Source: an uncultured Anaerolineae bacterium (GTDB lineage: Bacteria; Chloroflexota; Anaerolineae; Aggregatilineales; Phototrophicaceae). Taken from it: 64,000 bases of DNA. The stretch is from NCBI GenBank assembly GCA_937944445.1, contig CALDYP010000038.1, positions 1 through 64,000 of the forward strand, written 5' to 3'. The notes under the pieces are model-generated. The model had not been told where the DNA came from. It ran no database searches and worked only from the letters and a program-made list of their open reading frames with translations. Both the position numbers and the translations under genes were made by a program. Below, in pieces: positions 28,234 to 37,360 of this stretch. How positions within the stretch are numbered: the stretch's first letter is position 1; every line of letters starts with the position of its first letter.

Positions 28234-30378
28234 CTAGTTCAGTGTCACCGACAGCGAATAGCCGCCCACCGTGTTGCCGAAGATCATCGCGTAGCGCGTT
28301 GACACCACGGTATACGTGCCGTTCTCCGGCAGCAGCACATTGGCGATGATCGCGTCCGTCCGACGCACCGTCGGGCTGACGACGCCGCTGTCGTCGTTCT
28401 CAGCCAACTGCAAGCCGTTCGGCCCGATCAAGAACAGCTTCGTGTCCAACGTCGGCGACGTGGCGAGGCTCGAGATCGTCACCCGCTGGCCAGCCGTGCC
28501 CTCAAAGGCGTAGACGTTGAACGGGTTCGTATCGGTGATTTGACCGAACACCGGCACATTGATCGTGATCGGCTGCGCAGCACGCTGCTGCCACGGCAGC
28601 AGCGTCACATCTGTTGAGGAGAAGCCACCCTGCCGCGCCTGCGCCGAGCCGTCCGGCGCGACGTTGAACCCGATCACGTAGTGCTGGTTGAGCGGCATCC
28701 GCAAGTTCTCCACGGTGACGAGCTGTCCGCGCACGATGATCGTCAGCGTCACATCGACCACAGCCGCATCGTTGCACTGGTTTTGATACCACACGTCGAT
28801 CTCGTAGTTGCCCGGGCGCAGCAGCCCCGTCGGCCAGTAGATGTATGAAACGGGGTTGCCGGGGGCGCGGTTGCAGTTGATGTTGCCCTGAAGCGTCATC
28901 TGTCCGCCGCTGGCCACCCGCAGTTGATCGTCAAAGACCGAGTCGCCCGCAGGGTCGCGCACGAGAAGCTGCACGTCTGCCCCCGACTGCCACGTGAGGA
29001 ACACCTGCACATCCCCAGACGGAACGTTCAGCGCGAGCACCTCCGGCGGCACTTGCGCCACCGCCCCTTCCAATTCAAAGCGGAAGTCGCCTTCCGTGCC
29101 GCCCACTTCCTTGCCGTAGCGCGTTACGATGAAGAAGTACGTCCCCGCGTTGCCAAGACGCAGGCCGAGCAGTTCGCTGTTGGTGCTGTTGTTGCTGTCG
29201 TCGTTGACCGCGACAAGGTTGCCGCTGGCGTCCGTCACTTGCAGCAGCGTGTCAAGGCTGCCGTTGAGCGCTGTCGCGCGCGCGCTCACAACTTCGTTTG
29301 CTGCGGCCTCATAACTGAACACACGGAAGTAGTTAGCCTGTGTGATCGACCCTGTCACAGTCGTATCACGCGTGATCGGCTGCGCGGCGCTCGCCAATTC
29401 CGACGGCGGGGCCACCACCACGTTCAAGCTGCTGTCTGGATAGACCCCGCCGGCGTTGAACTGCGCCGTGCCGTCTTCGTTGACGCGGAAGCTCGTCAAG
29501 TAGGTGCTGTTCTGGCCCGGCAGCGGCGGCGTGAGCGTGGCCGTCTGCACCGGCAGATCGACGCCGTTCACGCTGGCTGTGATGGTAAACTCGACAGGCT
29601 CAGGCGTCTGGCACGGTTGGCGGTAGAACACCAAGATCTCGTAGTTGCCGGTGGGCAAGAAGCCGGGCTGCCACGTCGCCGTTTCGACTGGATTTGGCGA
29701 GATAATCTGGCAGAAGCCGTTGGCGTCAAACCCGAATGAGCCGCCAATCGGGCTGGTGCGCGAGTCAAAGAACAACGTGTTGCCAACCGGGTCGCGCACC
29801 TCAAGGTTGAGGTCGGCCGGGGCCTCCCACGCCAACGCCACTTGCAGCCCATTCCCCAACAGGACTTGCCGCGGCTCTTGGAACCCGGTGTCGCTCGGCG
29901 TGGTGGCGGGCGTCTCGGATGGCGTCTCAGCGGTGGACTCGGCAGCCTCGCTTGGGACATCTGTTGTCTCAGGAGCCGTGACGGCAGGCAAGTCACCCTC
30001 GCCGTTCAACACCAGCGAGAAGCTTCCCTCACCGCGCTCGCCGATGGCGAACACCGTCACAAAGTAGGTCGCGGTCGTCGGGATGACCACACGAGCGGCC
30101 AGCGCTTCCTGCTCACCTTCGATTTCGCGCGCCTGCGCCAAGATCGTGCCGTCCGCCGCGGTGACGATGAACCCAATCGCCAGATCGTCCTCGCCCACCG
30201 CGGACACATTCACTTCTTCGCCGGTCACCGCGACGAAGAAGAACACCCGCGCTACGTTCTCTGCGCTGAGCGTGCTCGTGGCAGGCGTGCCGCGCGTCAG
30301 GATGAGCGCGCCTTCCTGCGCGTGGCTGGCCACTGCCACTGTCAGCAGCAGGCTGAGGACCGTTATCAACTTTCGCAT
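28234..30378 (-). CDS. large secreted protein with repeated PPC-like beta domains
   Basis: 714 aa from ATG 30378, with AAGGAG 8 nt upstream (longer readings begin at 30438 or 30384). Signal peptide LITVLSLLLTVAVASHAQ. The body repeats a pre-peptidase C-terminal (PPC)-like beta sandwich: segments such as YFRVFSYEAAANEVVSARA, YFFIVTRYGKEV, FNVYAFEGTAGQRVTI and GTYTVVSTRYAMI recur. Between them lie two related modules beginning VFLTWQSGADVQLLVRDPAG and VALAWEAPADLNLEVRDPVG. No catalytic domain is visible, so it is probably a surface-binding or scaffold protein. Possible gene-internal duplication of PPC plus module. Confidence 0.68.
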   Translation of the reverse strand: MRKLITVLSLLLTVAVASHAQEGALILTRGTPATSTLSAENVARVFFFVAVTGEEVNVSAVGEDDLAIGFIVTAADGTILAQAREIEGEQEALAARVVIPTTATYFVTVFAIGERGEGSFSLVLNGEGDLPAVTAPETTDVPSEAAESTAETPSETPATTPSDTGFQEPRQVLLGNGLQVALAWEAPADLNLEVRDPVGNTLFFDSRTSPIGGSFGFDANGFCQIISPNPVETATWQPGFLPTGNYEILVFYRQPCQTPEPVEFTITASVNGVDLPVQTATLTPPLPGQNSTYLTSFRVNEDGTAQFNAGGVYPDSSLNVVVAPPSELASAAQPITRDTTVTGSITQANYFRVFSYEAAANEVVSARATALNGSLDTLLQVTDASGNLVAVNDDSNNSTNSELLGLRLGNAGTYFFIVTRYGKEVGGTEGDFRFELEGAVAQVPPEVLALNVPSGDVQVFLTWQSGADVQLLVRDPAGDSVFDDQLRVASGGQMTLQGNINCNRAPGNPVSYIYWPTGLLRPGNYEIDVWYQNQCNDAAVVDVTLTIIVRGQLVTVENLRMPLNQHYVIGFNVAPDGSAQARQGGFSSTDVTLLPWQQRAAQPITINVPVFGQITDTNPFNVYAFEGTAGQRVTISSLATSPTLDTKLFLIGPNGLQLAENDDSGVVSPTVRRTDAIIANVLLPENGTYTVVSTRYAMIFGNTVGGYSLSVTLN

Positions 30379-30468
30379 GAGCATTTCTCCTTGAGTGTAT
30401 TGCGTTGATGACTGCGCCGCGTCATTCGATCTCATCATACCCGACGCATCAAATGATGTGCATGGCGC

Positions 30469-31734
30469 TTACCCACCGCTCGTCGGCGTGGCGGGCGGCG
30501 ACGGGCGGAAGTCGACAAACGCGGTCGTCCCCTCTACCACAGTAACCTGTCGGACGATCCGTTCCCCGTCAATTGTGACGATCACATTGTAGCGCCCCAC
30601 AGGAATATCCGTCACCGCGAAGTTTTCCTGCCACACCGGGTCAGAGTTGACGTCAAAGCCGCTGTTGTTGAACACGTAGGTAGTGGTCGTCGTCTGGACT
30701 TGGCCGGTGGCGTAGTTGCGGATCGTGATGTCAGCGTCGTTGATGAAGCGCCCGCTGGCGTCGCGCACCGCCCCGGCGATCACTCCCGTGCCCACGTATG
30801 GAACCATCCACAGCACCGGGTTGTAGGTGCTGCCGTAGCGGTTATCTGCTTCGGTGCGCCCCAAGCGCACCTCAAAGTGCAGGTGCGGCCCCGTCACGCG
30901 CCCCGTCTGCCCCACTTGGCCGATGGGCTGGCCGGCCGTTACCGTCTCCCCCGCGCGGACGAACGCGCTGGAAAGGTGCGCGTAGAGCGTCCAGATGAAC
31001 ATCCCGTTGTAGCCAAAGTCGTGCTGGATGACGATCACGTTGCCGTAGCTTGGCGAGTTCTGGAAGATGTCGGTCTGCGCCAGCCGACCGTCTGCGCTGT
31101 AGATCACTGTGCCGCTGCCTGCCGCACGCACCACTGTCCCGACAGGGTTCGGCATGTCTACGCCGTGGTGCACGCGCAGCGGGTTAGACAGGTCGTTGCC
31201 GTCCGAGCCGTAGGGATAAACGCTCAACACCCAGTTCTGGGCGTTGCTGTCGATCGGGCGCATCAGCCAGTAGTGATCGCGCCCCAACGGGTCACGCGAG
31301 AGCGGCGGAACGAGCGGCGGCCTTTGAAAGTTCGTCGGGGCTTGCGTGACGGCAATCGCCGTTGCAGGGGCACGCTCTTCGGCCAGCGTCGGGGTGGGTA
31401 AAATCGGCGTCGGCAAGATGCCCTCCGCTACGATGTCCGGCGTGCCGGCGATCAAGTCCGAGGCGCTCACCGGCGCTAGGGTCACCACAGCGGGGGCTGC
31501 TAGCGGCACAGTGGGCTGCACTGCTGGAATCGCTACTGTGGGCAGCGCCGTGCTGCGCCCCATGCTCAGCAGCGCCCCAAGCGGGTTCTCCGGCGGCGTC
31601 GCGGAAGGCTGGGTCGGAATGCCTAACGGCGTCACGATGAGCGTTGACTCCGCGTTGCGCAGCGCCAGCGCCACAAACGTTCCGATCATGACCAGCAGAA
31701 CCAACAGCACCGGCAGCGTTTGGCGACCGAGCAT
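30469..31734 (-). CDS. membrane-anchored M23 (LytM) peptidase
   Basis: 421 aa. N-terminal transmembrane segment, ~130 residues of Pro/Ala/Thr-rich linker, then a LytM zinc endopeptidase domain (~180-320). Ligands: HHGVDMP (His-x3-Asp) and HLHFE. A small carboxypeptidase-regulatory-like beta domain follows (IAGAVRDASGRFINDADITI). It probably cuts peptidoglycan cross-links outside the cell. The gene starts 3 bp after the stop of the propeller gene, so the two form one transcript. Confidence 0.85.
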   Translation of the reverse strand: MLGRQTLPVLLVLLVMIGTFVALALRNAESTLIVTPLGIPTQPSATPPENPLGALLSMGRSTALPTVAIPAVQPTVPLAAPAVVTLAPVSASDLIAGTPDIVAEGILPTPILPTPTLAEERAPATAIAVTQAPTNFQRPPLVPPLSRDPLGRDHYWLMRPIDSNAQNWVLSVYPYGSDGNDLSNPLRVHHGVDMPNPVGTVVRAAGSGTVIYSADGRLAQTDIFQNSPSYGNVIVIQHDFGYNGMFIWTLYAHLSSAFVRAGETVTAGQPIGQVGQTGRVTGPHLHFEVRLGRTEADNRYGSTYNPVLWMVPYVGTGVIAGAVRDASGRFINDADITIRNYATGQVQTTTTTYVFNNSGFDVNSDPVWQENFAVTDIPVGRYNVIVTIDGERIVRQVTVVEGTTAFVDFRPSPPATPTSGG

Positions 31735-31737
31735 GAT

Positions 31738-33867
31738 CTACGTTCCTTGACCGCAGAAGTTGACCATCTCGCCGCGCGTGTAGATGCGCAGCATTGCCCC
31801 GCACCAGTCCAGCCCTTCCGGCTTGTAGAACATCCAGAAATTGCGCTGCGCCACGTTCGCCCGCCAGTCTGATCCAGCCGGCATCGGCAGCCAGCCGTAA
31901 TCTTCGGCGAGCTGCGTCAAGTCGATGTAGTAGCCTGTGGGAACCTCCGCGCGGAAGCGCCCACCCTGATTGTACGCCTCGACGTCAGTGCCGCTGGCGC
32001 TCAAAAAGTCCCACGGGATCGCCCGCAGCGGCTCCCCTAGCTGGCCAGACTGCGCGTTGTCGGCCACGCGCAGCATGATCCGCCACACCGTGTCCACGCC
32101 GCGCTGCTCGCGGAGGATCTCCACGTCCGGCGGGAAGCCGAGGATGGCCGTCCGCCGCAGCGCAAACGCCCGCCCCGTCATGTGCCAACTGCGGCGCGGC
32201 TCACCCGGGTTCGGCAGCCGCTGCAAGTCCCAGAAGGCATCGTCCAACACTGACAAAAAGTCGCGCCCAGACAGCTCAAACACCCGCTGACGCAGCGCGT
32301 TGAACGACTCATTCACCTCATCGCTCAGCACAGCGCTAGGGGCCTGCACGTCTAGCAGCGGGCTGAGGCGGAAGGGCGCGCCCACGCTGCTGCGCTCAGA
32401 GCGCTCAACGAACAGCGGTTCAGGGTTGCCCGGCGGCAGGCCTGAGTTCAACAGCGCCGGCGGGATCGGGCGCTCTGACCACGTGGGGCTGCTCGCGCCG
32501 CGCGGCACGTTGAGGATGTCCGCGGGGATCCCTCCCCCCGCCCCCAACGGCAGCGCGTAGAGGAAACTCTGCTGACCGTCCACGCTGTCCGCGGCGAACG
32601 TCAAGCTCAGCCCATCAGGTGACCAAGCAGGCGTGCGCCCAAACGCTACCGCAGACGCTTCCCCGCCTGTGGAGGGCATCACGAACACCTTTTCTACTCC
32701 GTTGTCCCACGCGCTGAAGGCAATCTGACGATCATCGCGCGACCAAACCGGGTTGTCCTCGTCGCGCAGCGGGGTATTTGTCAAGTTGGTGACTTCTAAC
32801 GTGTCGAGGTTGAACACGTAGATGTCGCGGTTGCCGTCACGCAAGCTCACGAACGCGATGCGCCGCCCATCGTTTGACCACGCGGGCGAAAAATCCGGCG
32901 CAGGGTGATCGGTGATGCGCGTCGCGGGGGCGCTGCCGTCCACCGGCACAGCGTAGATGTCCAAGTTGTTCCCTTGATAGCTCTCATACACGAGAAAGAG
33001 GCCATCCGGCGACCACTTCGGCTTGCCCTGATATGACAGGTCAAACGTGATGCGCGTGGTCTCTTGCGTTAGCATGTCGAAGACGTAGATTTCCCAGTTG
33101 CCATCGCGCCGCGAGGCATACGCGAGGCGCGTGCCATCCGGGCTCCACGCCGGGTCACGCTCATCTGTGAGGTCGTTGGTGATGCGGATCGCCTGACGAT
33201 TGGCCACCGCCACCAGCCAAATATCCGTCTGGCCATTCTCGCGCACCGTGTAGGCAATCGTCCCACCGCCGCGCAGCGCCACCGGAACCTGCGTCGCCAC
33301 CGGGATCGGCGTGGGCAGCCCCAACACGCTGGCAGGCGATTCTGGAGTGATCGGCGCCGGCGCATTCGCCAGCGGGTCTGCTGCCAACCCGCCTGAAGCG
33401 ACCACAGGCGCGGGGGAACTGCGAGCCGGGTCAGTCGCCCACAGCAGCACGCCCACCATCGCAAAGCCTAACACCACCACCGCCGCGCTCAACCGCCGAT
33501 TCTGCGCCCGCAGCGGATCCTCGACCACTTTGATTGAGGCCGATTCCCGTGCAGCAGCGCGGCGCGCCATCGAGCCGCCAGCCGAGCTTGTGCTGCGGAC
33601 AGCCGCTCGAACGCCGGACTTCATGCCGCGCGCCACAGGCCGAGCAACGCGCCCACTCAAGCCTACCACTGCGCGGATGAGCACGCTCATCAAACGGACG
33701 AGCGCGCGAACAGACCCACTCAACACCGCGAGTAAGCCTAAAATAATCGCCCAAAACAGACCTGCCACCCCGCGCACCACCCACCAGAGCAGCGCCACCA
33801 GTTCAACAATCAACTTAATCAGAACTAGACCGAGGCGATCAGAAATGCGATAAGCACGCAGCAGCAT
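31738..33867 (-). CDS. membrane-anchored TolB-like beta-propeller protein
   Basis: 709 aa. N-terminal hydrophobic stretch (~14-65), a basic cytoplasmic-looking segment, and a second membrane helix (~128-146). These are followed outside by PD40/TolB-type propeller repeats (~205-440) with the marks DPAWSPDG, KPKWSPDG, SPAWSNDG and NPVWSRDD at regular ~42-residue intervals. The last ~230 residues form an unrecognised domain (RRSWHMTGRAFALRR, then NFWMFYKPEGLDWCG). Co-transcribed with the M23 peptidase, so a role in wall remodelling is likely. RBS GGGGAAG; promoter at 33901-33929. Confidence 0.75.
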   Translation of the reverse strand: MLLRAYRISDRLGLVLIKLIVELVALLWWVVRGVAGLFWAIILGLLAVLSGSVRALVRLMSVLIRAVVGLSGRVARPVARGMKSGVRAAVRSTSSAGGSMARRAAARESASIKVVEDPLRAQNRRLSAAVVVLGFAMVGVLLWATDPARSSPAPVVASGGLAADPLANAPAPITPESPASVLGLPTPIPVATQVPVALRGGGTIAYTVRENGQTDIWLVAVANRQAIRITNDLTDERDPAWSPDGTRLAYASRRDGNWEIYVFDMLTQETTRITFDLSYQGKPKWSPDGLFLVYESYQGNNLDIYAVPVDGSAPATRITDHPAPDFSPAWSNDGRRIAFVSLRDGNRDIYVFNLDTLEVTNLTNTPLRDEDNPVWSRDDRQIAFSAWDNGVEKVFVMPSTGGEASAVAFGRTPAWSPDGLSLTFAADSVDGQQSFLYALPLGAGGGIPADILNVPRGASSPTWSERPIPPALLNSGLPPGNPEPLFVERSERSSVGAPFRLSPLLDVQAPSAVLSDEVNESFNALRQRVFELSGRDFLSVLDDAFWDLQRLPNPGEPRRSWHMTGRAFALRRTAILGFPPDVEILREQRGVDTVWRIMLRVADNAQSGQLGEPLRAIPWDFLSASGTDVEAYNQGGRFRAEVPTGYYIDLTQLAEDYGWLPMPAGSDWRANVAQRNFWMFYKPEGLDWCGAMLRIYTRGEMVNFCGQGT

Positions 33868-33900
33868 GTTGGTGTACTTCCCCCGTGACAGCTTGTTTGG

Positions 33901-33929
33901 ATTCTACAGGCAAAAAAAACCTCACGCAA
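33901..33929 (-). promoter_or_regulatory. promoter of the propeller-M23 operon
   Basis: On the minus strand TTGCGT (33929-33924), 17 bp, TAGAAT (33906-33901). It ends ~34 bp before the start codon and diverges from the LysM-YkuD promoter. Confidence 0.4.
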
Positions 33930-33983
33930 TTCTAAGCGCTGACAGCCACTGATGAGCACCCTGAACCCAATTCAACAAGTTAG

Positions 33984-34011
33984 TTGCCCGATGATGTAAC
34001 AAAGATATAAT
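33984..34011 (+). promoter_or_regulatory. promoter of the LysM-YkuD gene
   Basis: TTGCCC (33984-33989), 16 bp, TATAAT (34006-34011, perfect -10), followed by a ~50-nt leader with AAGGAAG before ATG 34070. Confidence 0.6.
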
Positions 34012-34069
34012 CAAAAATAATTGAGAACTCATGCACATCGCTCCGTGATGACGAAAGGAAGTTAGTAAA

Positions 34070-35137
34070 ATGAAATTGGCAGCCCTCTGGCTTTTGGTGC
34101 TCTGCCTCGGCGCGTTCTCTGCGCTAGCACAGGAACAGACAACGTACACGATCCAACGCGGGGACACCCTTTTCCGCATCGCTCAGCGCTACAACGTCAG
34201 CATGGAAGCGCTCATGGCTGTCAACAACATCAGCAACCCATCGCGCATCTTCGCCGGAACCGTGCTCATCATTCCGGGGGCTGCGCCTCAACCTGTCGTA
34301 GAATCTCAGCCTGTTGTGGAGGTTGAAGCCCCCGCTGCCGCAGATATCCCCACCCAAACTGTGACGCACGTCGTCGGGCGGGGCGAATCGCTCAGCATGA
34401 TCGCCCGCAGCTACGGGGTGAGCATGAACGCGATCATCAGCGCCAACAACATCCGCAACGCTAACAGGATTTTCGCCGGTCAGCGCTTGATCATTCCGGG
34501 GGCAAACCCGGCTGTGATGGAAGCCGTGGCTGCCGCTTCGCCCGCGCCTGCCGCCCAGAGCGCGCCTGCTGCCCCCGCCGGTTACATCGGCTCGCACGTC
34601 GTGCGCCCGGGGGAAACGCTCTCGCTCATCGCCCGCCGCTACAACGTGAGCTGGACGGCGCTCGCGCTTGCCAACGGCATCGCCGACCCAAACCGCATCG
34701 AAGCCGGTACGACCCTGCGCATCCCTAGCAGCGATGGACGGATTGTCGCCGCGCAGGGCGACCCGGGGCCGCGCGTCGGTGTGGGGCGCGAGATCGTTGT
34801 GATCCTCAGCACCCAGATGACCTACGCCTATGAGAACGGTGTGCTCATGCGCGCGGTGCTCTCCAGCACAGGGCTGCCCGCCACGCCCACTGTTCAGGGT
34901 GATTACCGCGTCTACGCCAAGTACGCCTCAGCGCCGATGTCCGGCCCGGGCTATTACCTGCCTAACGTGCCCTACATCCTCTACTTCTATCAAGGCTATG
35001 CCCTGCACGGGACGTACTGGCACAGCAACTTCGGCCGACCGATGAGCCGCGGCTGCGTCAACCTGCCGACGGACGAAGCCCGCTGGTTCTTCGAGTTTGC
35101 GTCCATCGGCACACCGGTTCACGTGCGCTGGGCTTAG
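34070..35137 (+). CDS. secreted L,D-transpeptidase with three LysM domains
   Basis: 355 aa. Signal peptide ending ALAQ, then three LysM repeats (beginning TIQRGDTLFRIAQRY, HVVGRGESLSMIARSY and HVVRPGETLSLIARRY). The C-terminal YkuD catalytic domain has HGTYWH and SRGCVNLP, with nucleophile Cys329. LysM binds peptidoglycan glycan strands; YkuD forms L,D-cross-links. RBS AAGGAAG. Divergent from the propeller-M23 operon, so cutting and cross-linking enzymes sit back to back. Its stop shares TTAG with the stop of the convergent HD gene (35134-35137). Confidence 0.93.
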   Translation: MKLAALWLLVLCLGAFSALAQEQTTYTIQRGDTLFRIAQRYNVSMEALMAVNNISNPSRIFAGTVLIIPGAAPQPVVESQPVVEVEAPAAADIPTQTVTHVVGRGESLSMIARSYGVSMNAIISANNIRNANRIFAGQRLIIPGANPAVMEAVAAASPAPAAQSAPAAPAGYIGSHVVRPGETLSLIARRYNVSWTALALANGIADPNRIEAGTTLRIPSSDGRIVAAQGDPGPRVGVGREIVVILSTQMTYAYENGVLMRAVLSSTGLPATPTVQGDYRVYAKYASAPMSGPGYYLPNVPYILYFYQGYALHGTYWHSNFGRPMSRGCVNLPTDEARWFFEFASIGTPVHVRWA

Positions 35138-35697
35138 GCCAACCCCAACTCAGCAGCGTTCGAGCGCATCGCCTCTAACACAACGGTGATGTGCTCGTCC
35201 AGCGGCACGCCCAGCCGCGCCGCCGCGTCCGCGATGGCCTGACGATCCACCGGCGCGGCGAACGCTTTGTCCTTCCACTTCTTCTTGATGCTGCTCACCT
35301 CAAGGTCGAGCAGGCTCTTCGAGGGGCGCACCAGCGCCACGGCGATGATGAAGCCAGTCAGCTCATCGACGGCCACGAGCGCCTTCTCCATCGTCGATTC
35401 AGGCGCGACGCCTGTGATCTCCTCGGCATGCGCGAGGATCGCGCGCACGATCGTCTCGTCCACGCCACGCTCACGCAGCACCTTCGAGCCAACTACCGGA
35501 TGCCCCTCTACCGCGACATCAGGGTAGCGCTCATAGTCGAAATCGTGCAGCAGCCCGACCACGCCCCACAGGTCTTCATCCTCACCGTAGCGGCGGGCAT
35601 AGGCGCGCATGGCCGCTTCCACCGCCAGCATGTGCCGCCGCAAACTCTCCGACTCGGTGTACTCCGTCACCAACTGCCATGCATCGTCTCGTTTCAT
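35134..35697 (-). CDS. HD-domain hydrolase
   Basis: 187 aa. A single HD domain: LRRHMLAVEAAMRAYA (first His), GLLHDFDYERYP (HD pair), AHAEEITG, and VAVDELTGFIIAV (last Asp). This arrangement is common in small metal-dependent phosphohydrolases of unknown substrate, annotated near YfdR or HDIG proteins. No fused signalling domain. Weak RBS before ATG 35697. Confidence 0.78.
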   Translation of the reverse strand: MKRDDAWQLVTEYTESESLRRHMLAVEAAMRAYARRYGEDEDLWGVVGLLHDFDYERYPDVAVEGHPVVGSKVLRERGVDETIVRAILAHAEEITGVAPESTMEKALVAVDELTGFIIAVALVRPSKSLLDLEVSSIKKKWKDKAFAAPVDRQAIADAAARLGVPLDEHITVVLEAMRSNAAELGLA

Positions 35698-35727
35698 CGG
35701 TTTAACTCTTTCGTGAAGTCCTGATAT

Positions 35728-35750
35728 AAAAAGGGCTGGTCACCCAGCCC
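35728..35750 (-). terminator. rho-independent terminator of fumC
   Basis: On the minus strand: GGGCTGG, loop GTGA, CCAGCCC, then TTTTT. It starts about 30 bp after the fumC stop. Confidence 0.88.
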
Positions 35751-35781
35751 TCTTAAATTTGATCAACAATCAGCGAGACGA

Positions 35782-37206
35782 TCAACCACCGCCGCCACCG
35801 CCGCCCGCCTGAATGCCGCCCTCGGTCATCTTCATCGGGTCAAGCGCTTTGTCGAGTTCCTCAGCGCTCATCAAGCCCATCTCCAACACCACCTCGCGGA
35901 CGCTCTTGCCCTCCTTGAGCGCCTTCTTGGCGACCGCTGCCCCATTTTCGTAGCCGATGATCGGGTTCAGCGCGGTGACGAGGATCGGATTGCGCGCCAG
36001 CCAAGCCGTCGCCTGCTCACGGTTCAGCTCAAGGCCGACCATCAGCTTGTCCGTGAAGGCCCGCACCGAGCCGATCATGACCTGCATCATCTCGTTCAAG
36101 TTGTGGGCGATCATCGGCATCATGACGTTGAGTTCAAGCTGCCCCGCCTGTGCGCAGAGCGTTACCGCGTGATCGTTGCCCATGATGTGGAACATCGCCT
36201 GATTCAACATCTCGGCCAGCACAGGGTTCACCTTGCCGGGCATGATCGACGAGCCGGGCTGCACCGGCGGGCAGGTCATCTCCGCAAGGCCGGTCGTCGG
36301 GCCGCTGCTCAACAGGCGGATGTCGTTGGCGATCCGCGTGAAGTCCTGCGCCACCGTGCGCATCGCCCCGCTGAAGAACACCGCATCCTGCATCGACTGC
36401 ATCGACTCGAACAAGTCATCCGACGTGTAAAGCTTGATGCCGGTGATGCGCTCCAGCACCTCAACCATCTTCGCGTGGTACTGCGGATGAGCGTTCAAGC
36501 CCGTCCCAGCCGCCGTACCGCCGATCCCGAGCCGCCGCAGCCCCTCCGCCGCCAGCTTAAGCTTCTCAATGTCGCGCTCAATGGCTTTTGCCCACGCGCC
36601 GACCTCTTGATCCACGCGCACCGGCACAGCATCTTGTAAGTGGGTCCGCCCCGACTTGACGACGCCCTGCCACTCCTGTGCTTTGGCGCGCGTCACGTCT
36701 ACGAAGTGCTGAAGCGTGTCGATCAGCTCGTCAAAGCGCCACAGCACCCCCAAGCGGATGGCCGTCGGGATCGTGTCGTTGGTGCTCTGCGCCATGTTCA
36801 CGTGGTCGTTCGCACCGACGGGCTTCTTGCCCGGGCTGCCCAGCGGATAACCTAGAATCTCGTTCGCACGGTTGGCGATCACCTCGTTCGTGTTCATGTT
36901 GTGGCTCGTGCCGGCCCCCGCTTGGAACGGGTCCACCACAAAATGCTCGTTGAACTTGCCAGCGATCACCTCATCCGCCGCTTGGATGATCGCATCCGCC
37001 AATTTTGCGTCCAACACACCCAGATCGCGGTTAACTTCCGCCGCGGCGCGCTTGATCGTCGCCATGCTCCAGATGAAGGCTGGCCACGGCTTCATGCCGC
37101 TCACGGGGAAGTTCTCAACCGCACGCTGGGTTTGCGCAGCGTAATAAGCCCCGACCGGCACGCGCACTACGCCCAGAGTGTCTTTCTCTTCACGAAACTC
37201 AGTCAT
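35782..37206 (-). CDS. fumC: class II fumarate hydratase
   Basis: 474 aa from ATG 37206, with AAGGAG 8 nt upstream (the longer reading from 37233 lacks this). Interconverts fumarate and malate. The superfamily signature GSSIMPGKVNPV is intact, as are TSNDTIPTAI and GRTHLQDAVPV. Aspartase is closely related, but the overall reading (NVMMPMIAHNLNEMM) favours fumarase. The C-terminus ends in a run of seven glycines, which is unusual. Single-gene unit with its own terminator. Confidence 0.9.
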   Translation of the reverse strand: MTEFREEKDTLGVVRVPVGAYYAAQTQRAVENFPVSGMKPWPAFIWSMATIKRAAAEVNRDLGVLDAKLADAIIQAADEVIAGKFNEHFVVDPFQAGAGTSHNMNTNEVIANRANEILGYPLGSPGKKPVGANDHVNMAQSTNDTIPTAIRLGVLWRFDELIDTLQHFVDVTRAKAQEWQGVVKSGRTHLQDAVPVRVDQEVGAWAKAIERDIEKLKLAAEGLRRLGIGGTAAGTGLNAHPQYHAKMVEVLERITGIKLYTSDDLFESMQSMQDAVFFSGAMRTVAQDFTRIANDIRLLSSGPTTGLAEMTCPPVQPGSSIMPGKVNPVLAEMLNQAMFHIMGNDHAVTLCAQAGQLELNVMMPMIAHNLNEMMQVMIGSVRAFTDKLMVGLELNREQATAWLARNPILVTALNPIIGYENGAAVAKKALKEGKSVREVVLEMGLMSAEELDKALDPMKMTEGGIQAGGGGGGG

Positions 37207-37288
37207 TACAAGTGCTCCTTTAAAAATAGTCACTCAAACTGCCCCATTATGCCAAATTCGCGCTCGATAGGGACATGCCAAATGTCAC

Positions 37289-37320
37289 AAAAAAAGGCGC
37301 ACCTCGTGGATTAGTGCGCC
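37289..37320 (-). terminator. rho-independent terminator of arsDA
   Basis: Minus strand: GGCGCAC-type arm (37320-37314), 11-nt loop, matching arm (37302-37296), then seven U residues (37295-37289). It begins 40 bp after the arsA stop. Confidence 0.9.
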
Positions 37321-37360
37321 CATTAGACAGCTTGAGAAGCGGTTTCTCTCTCGCTGGCGT

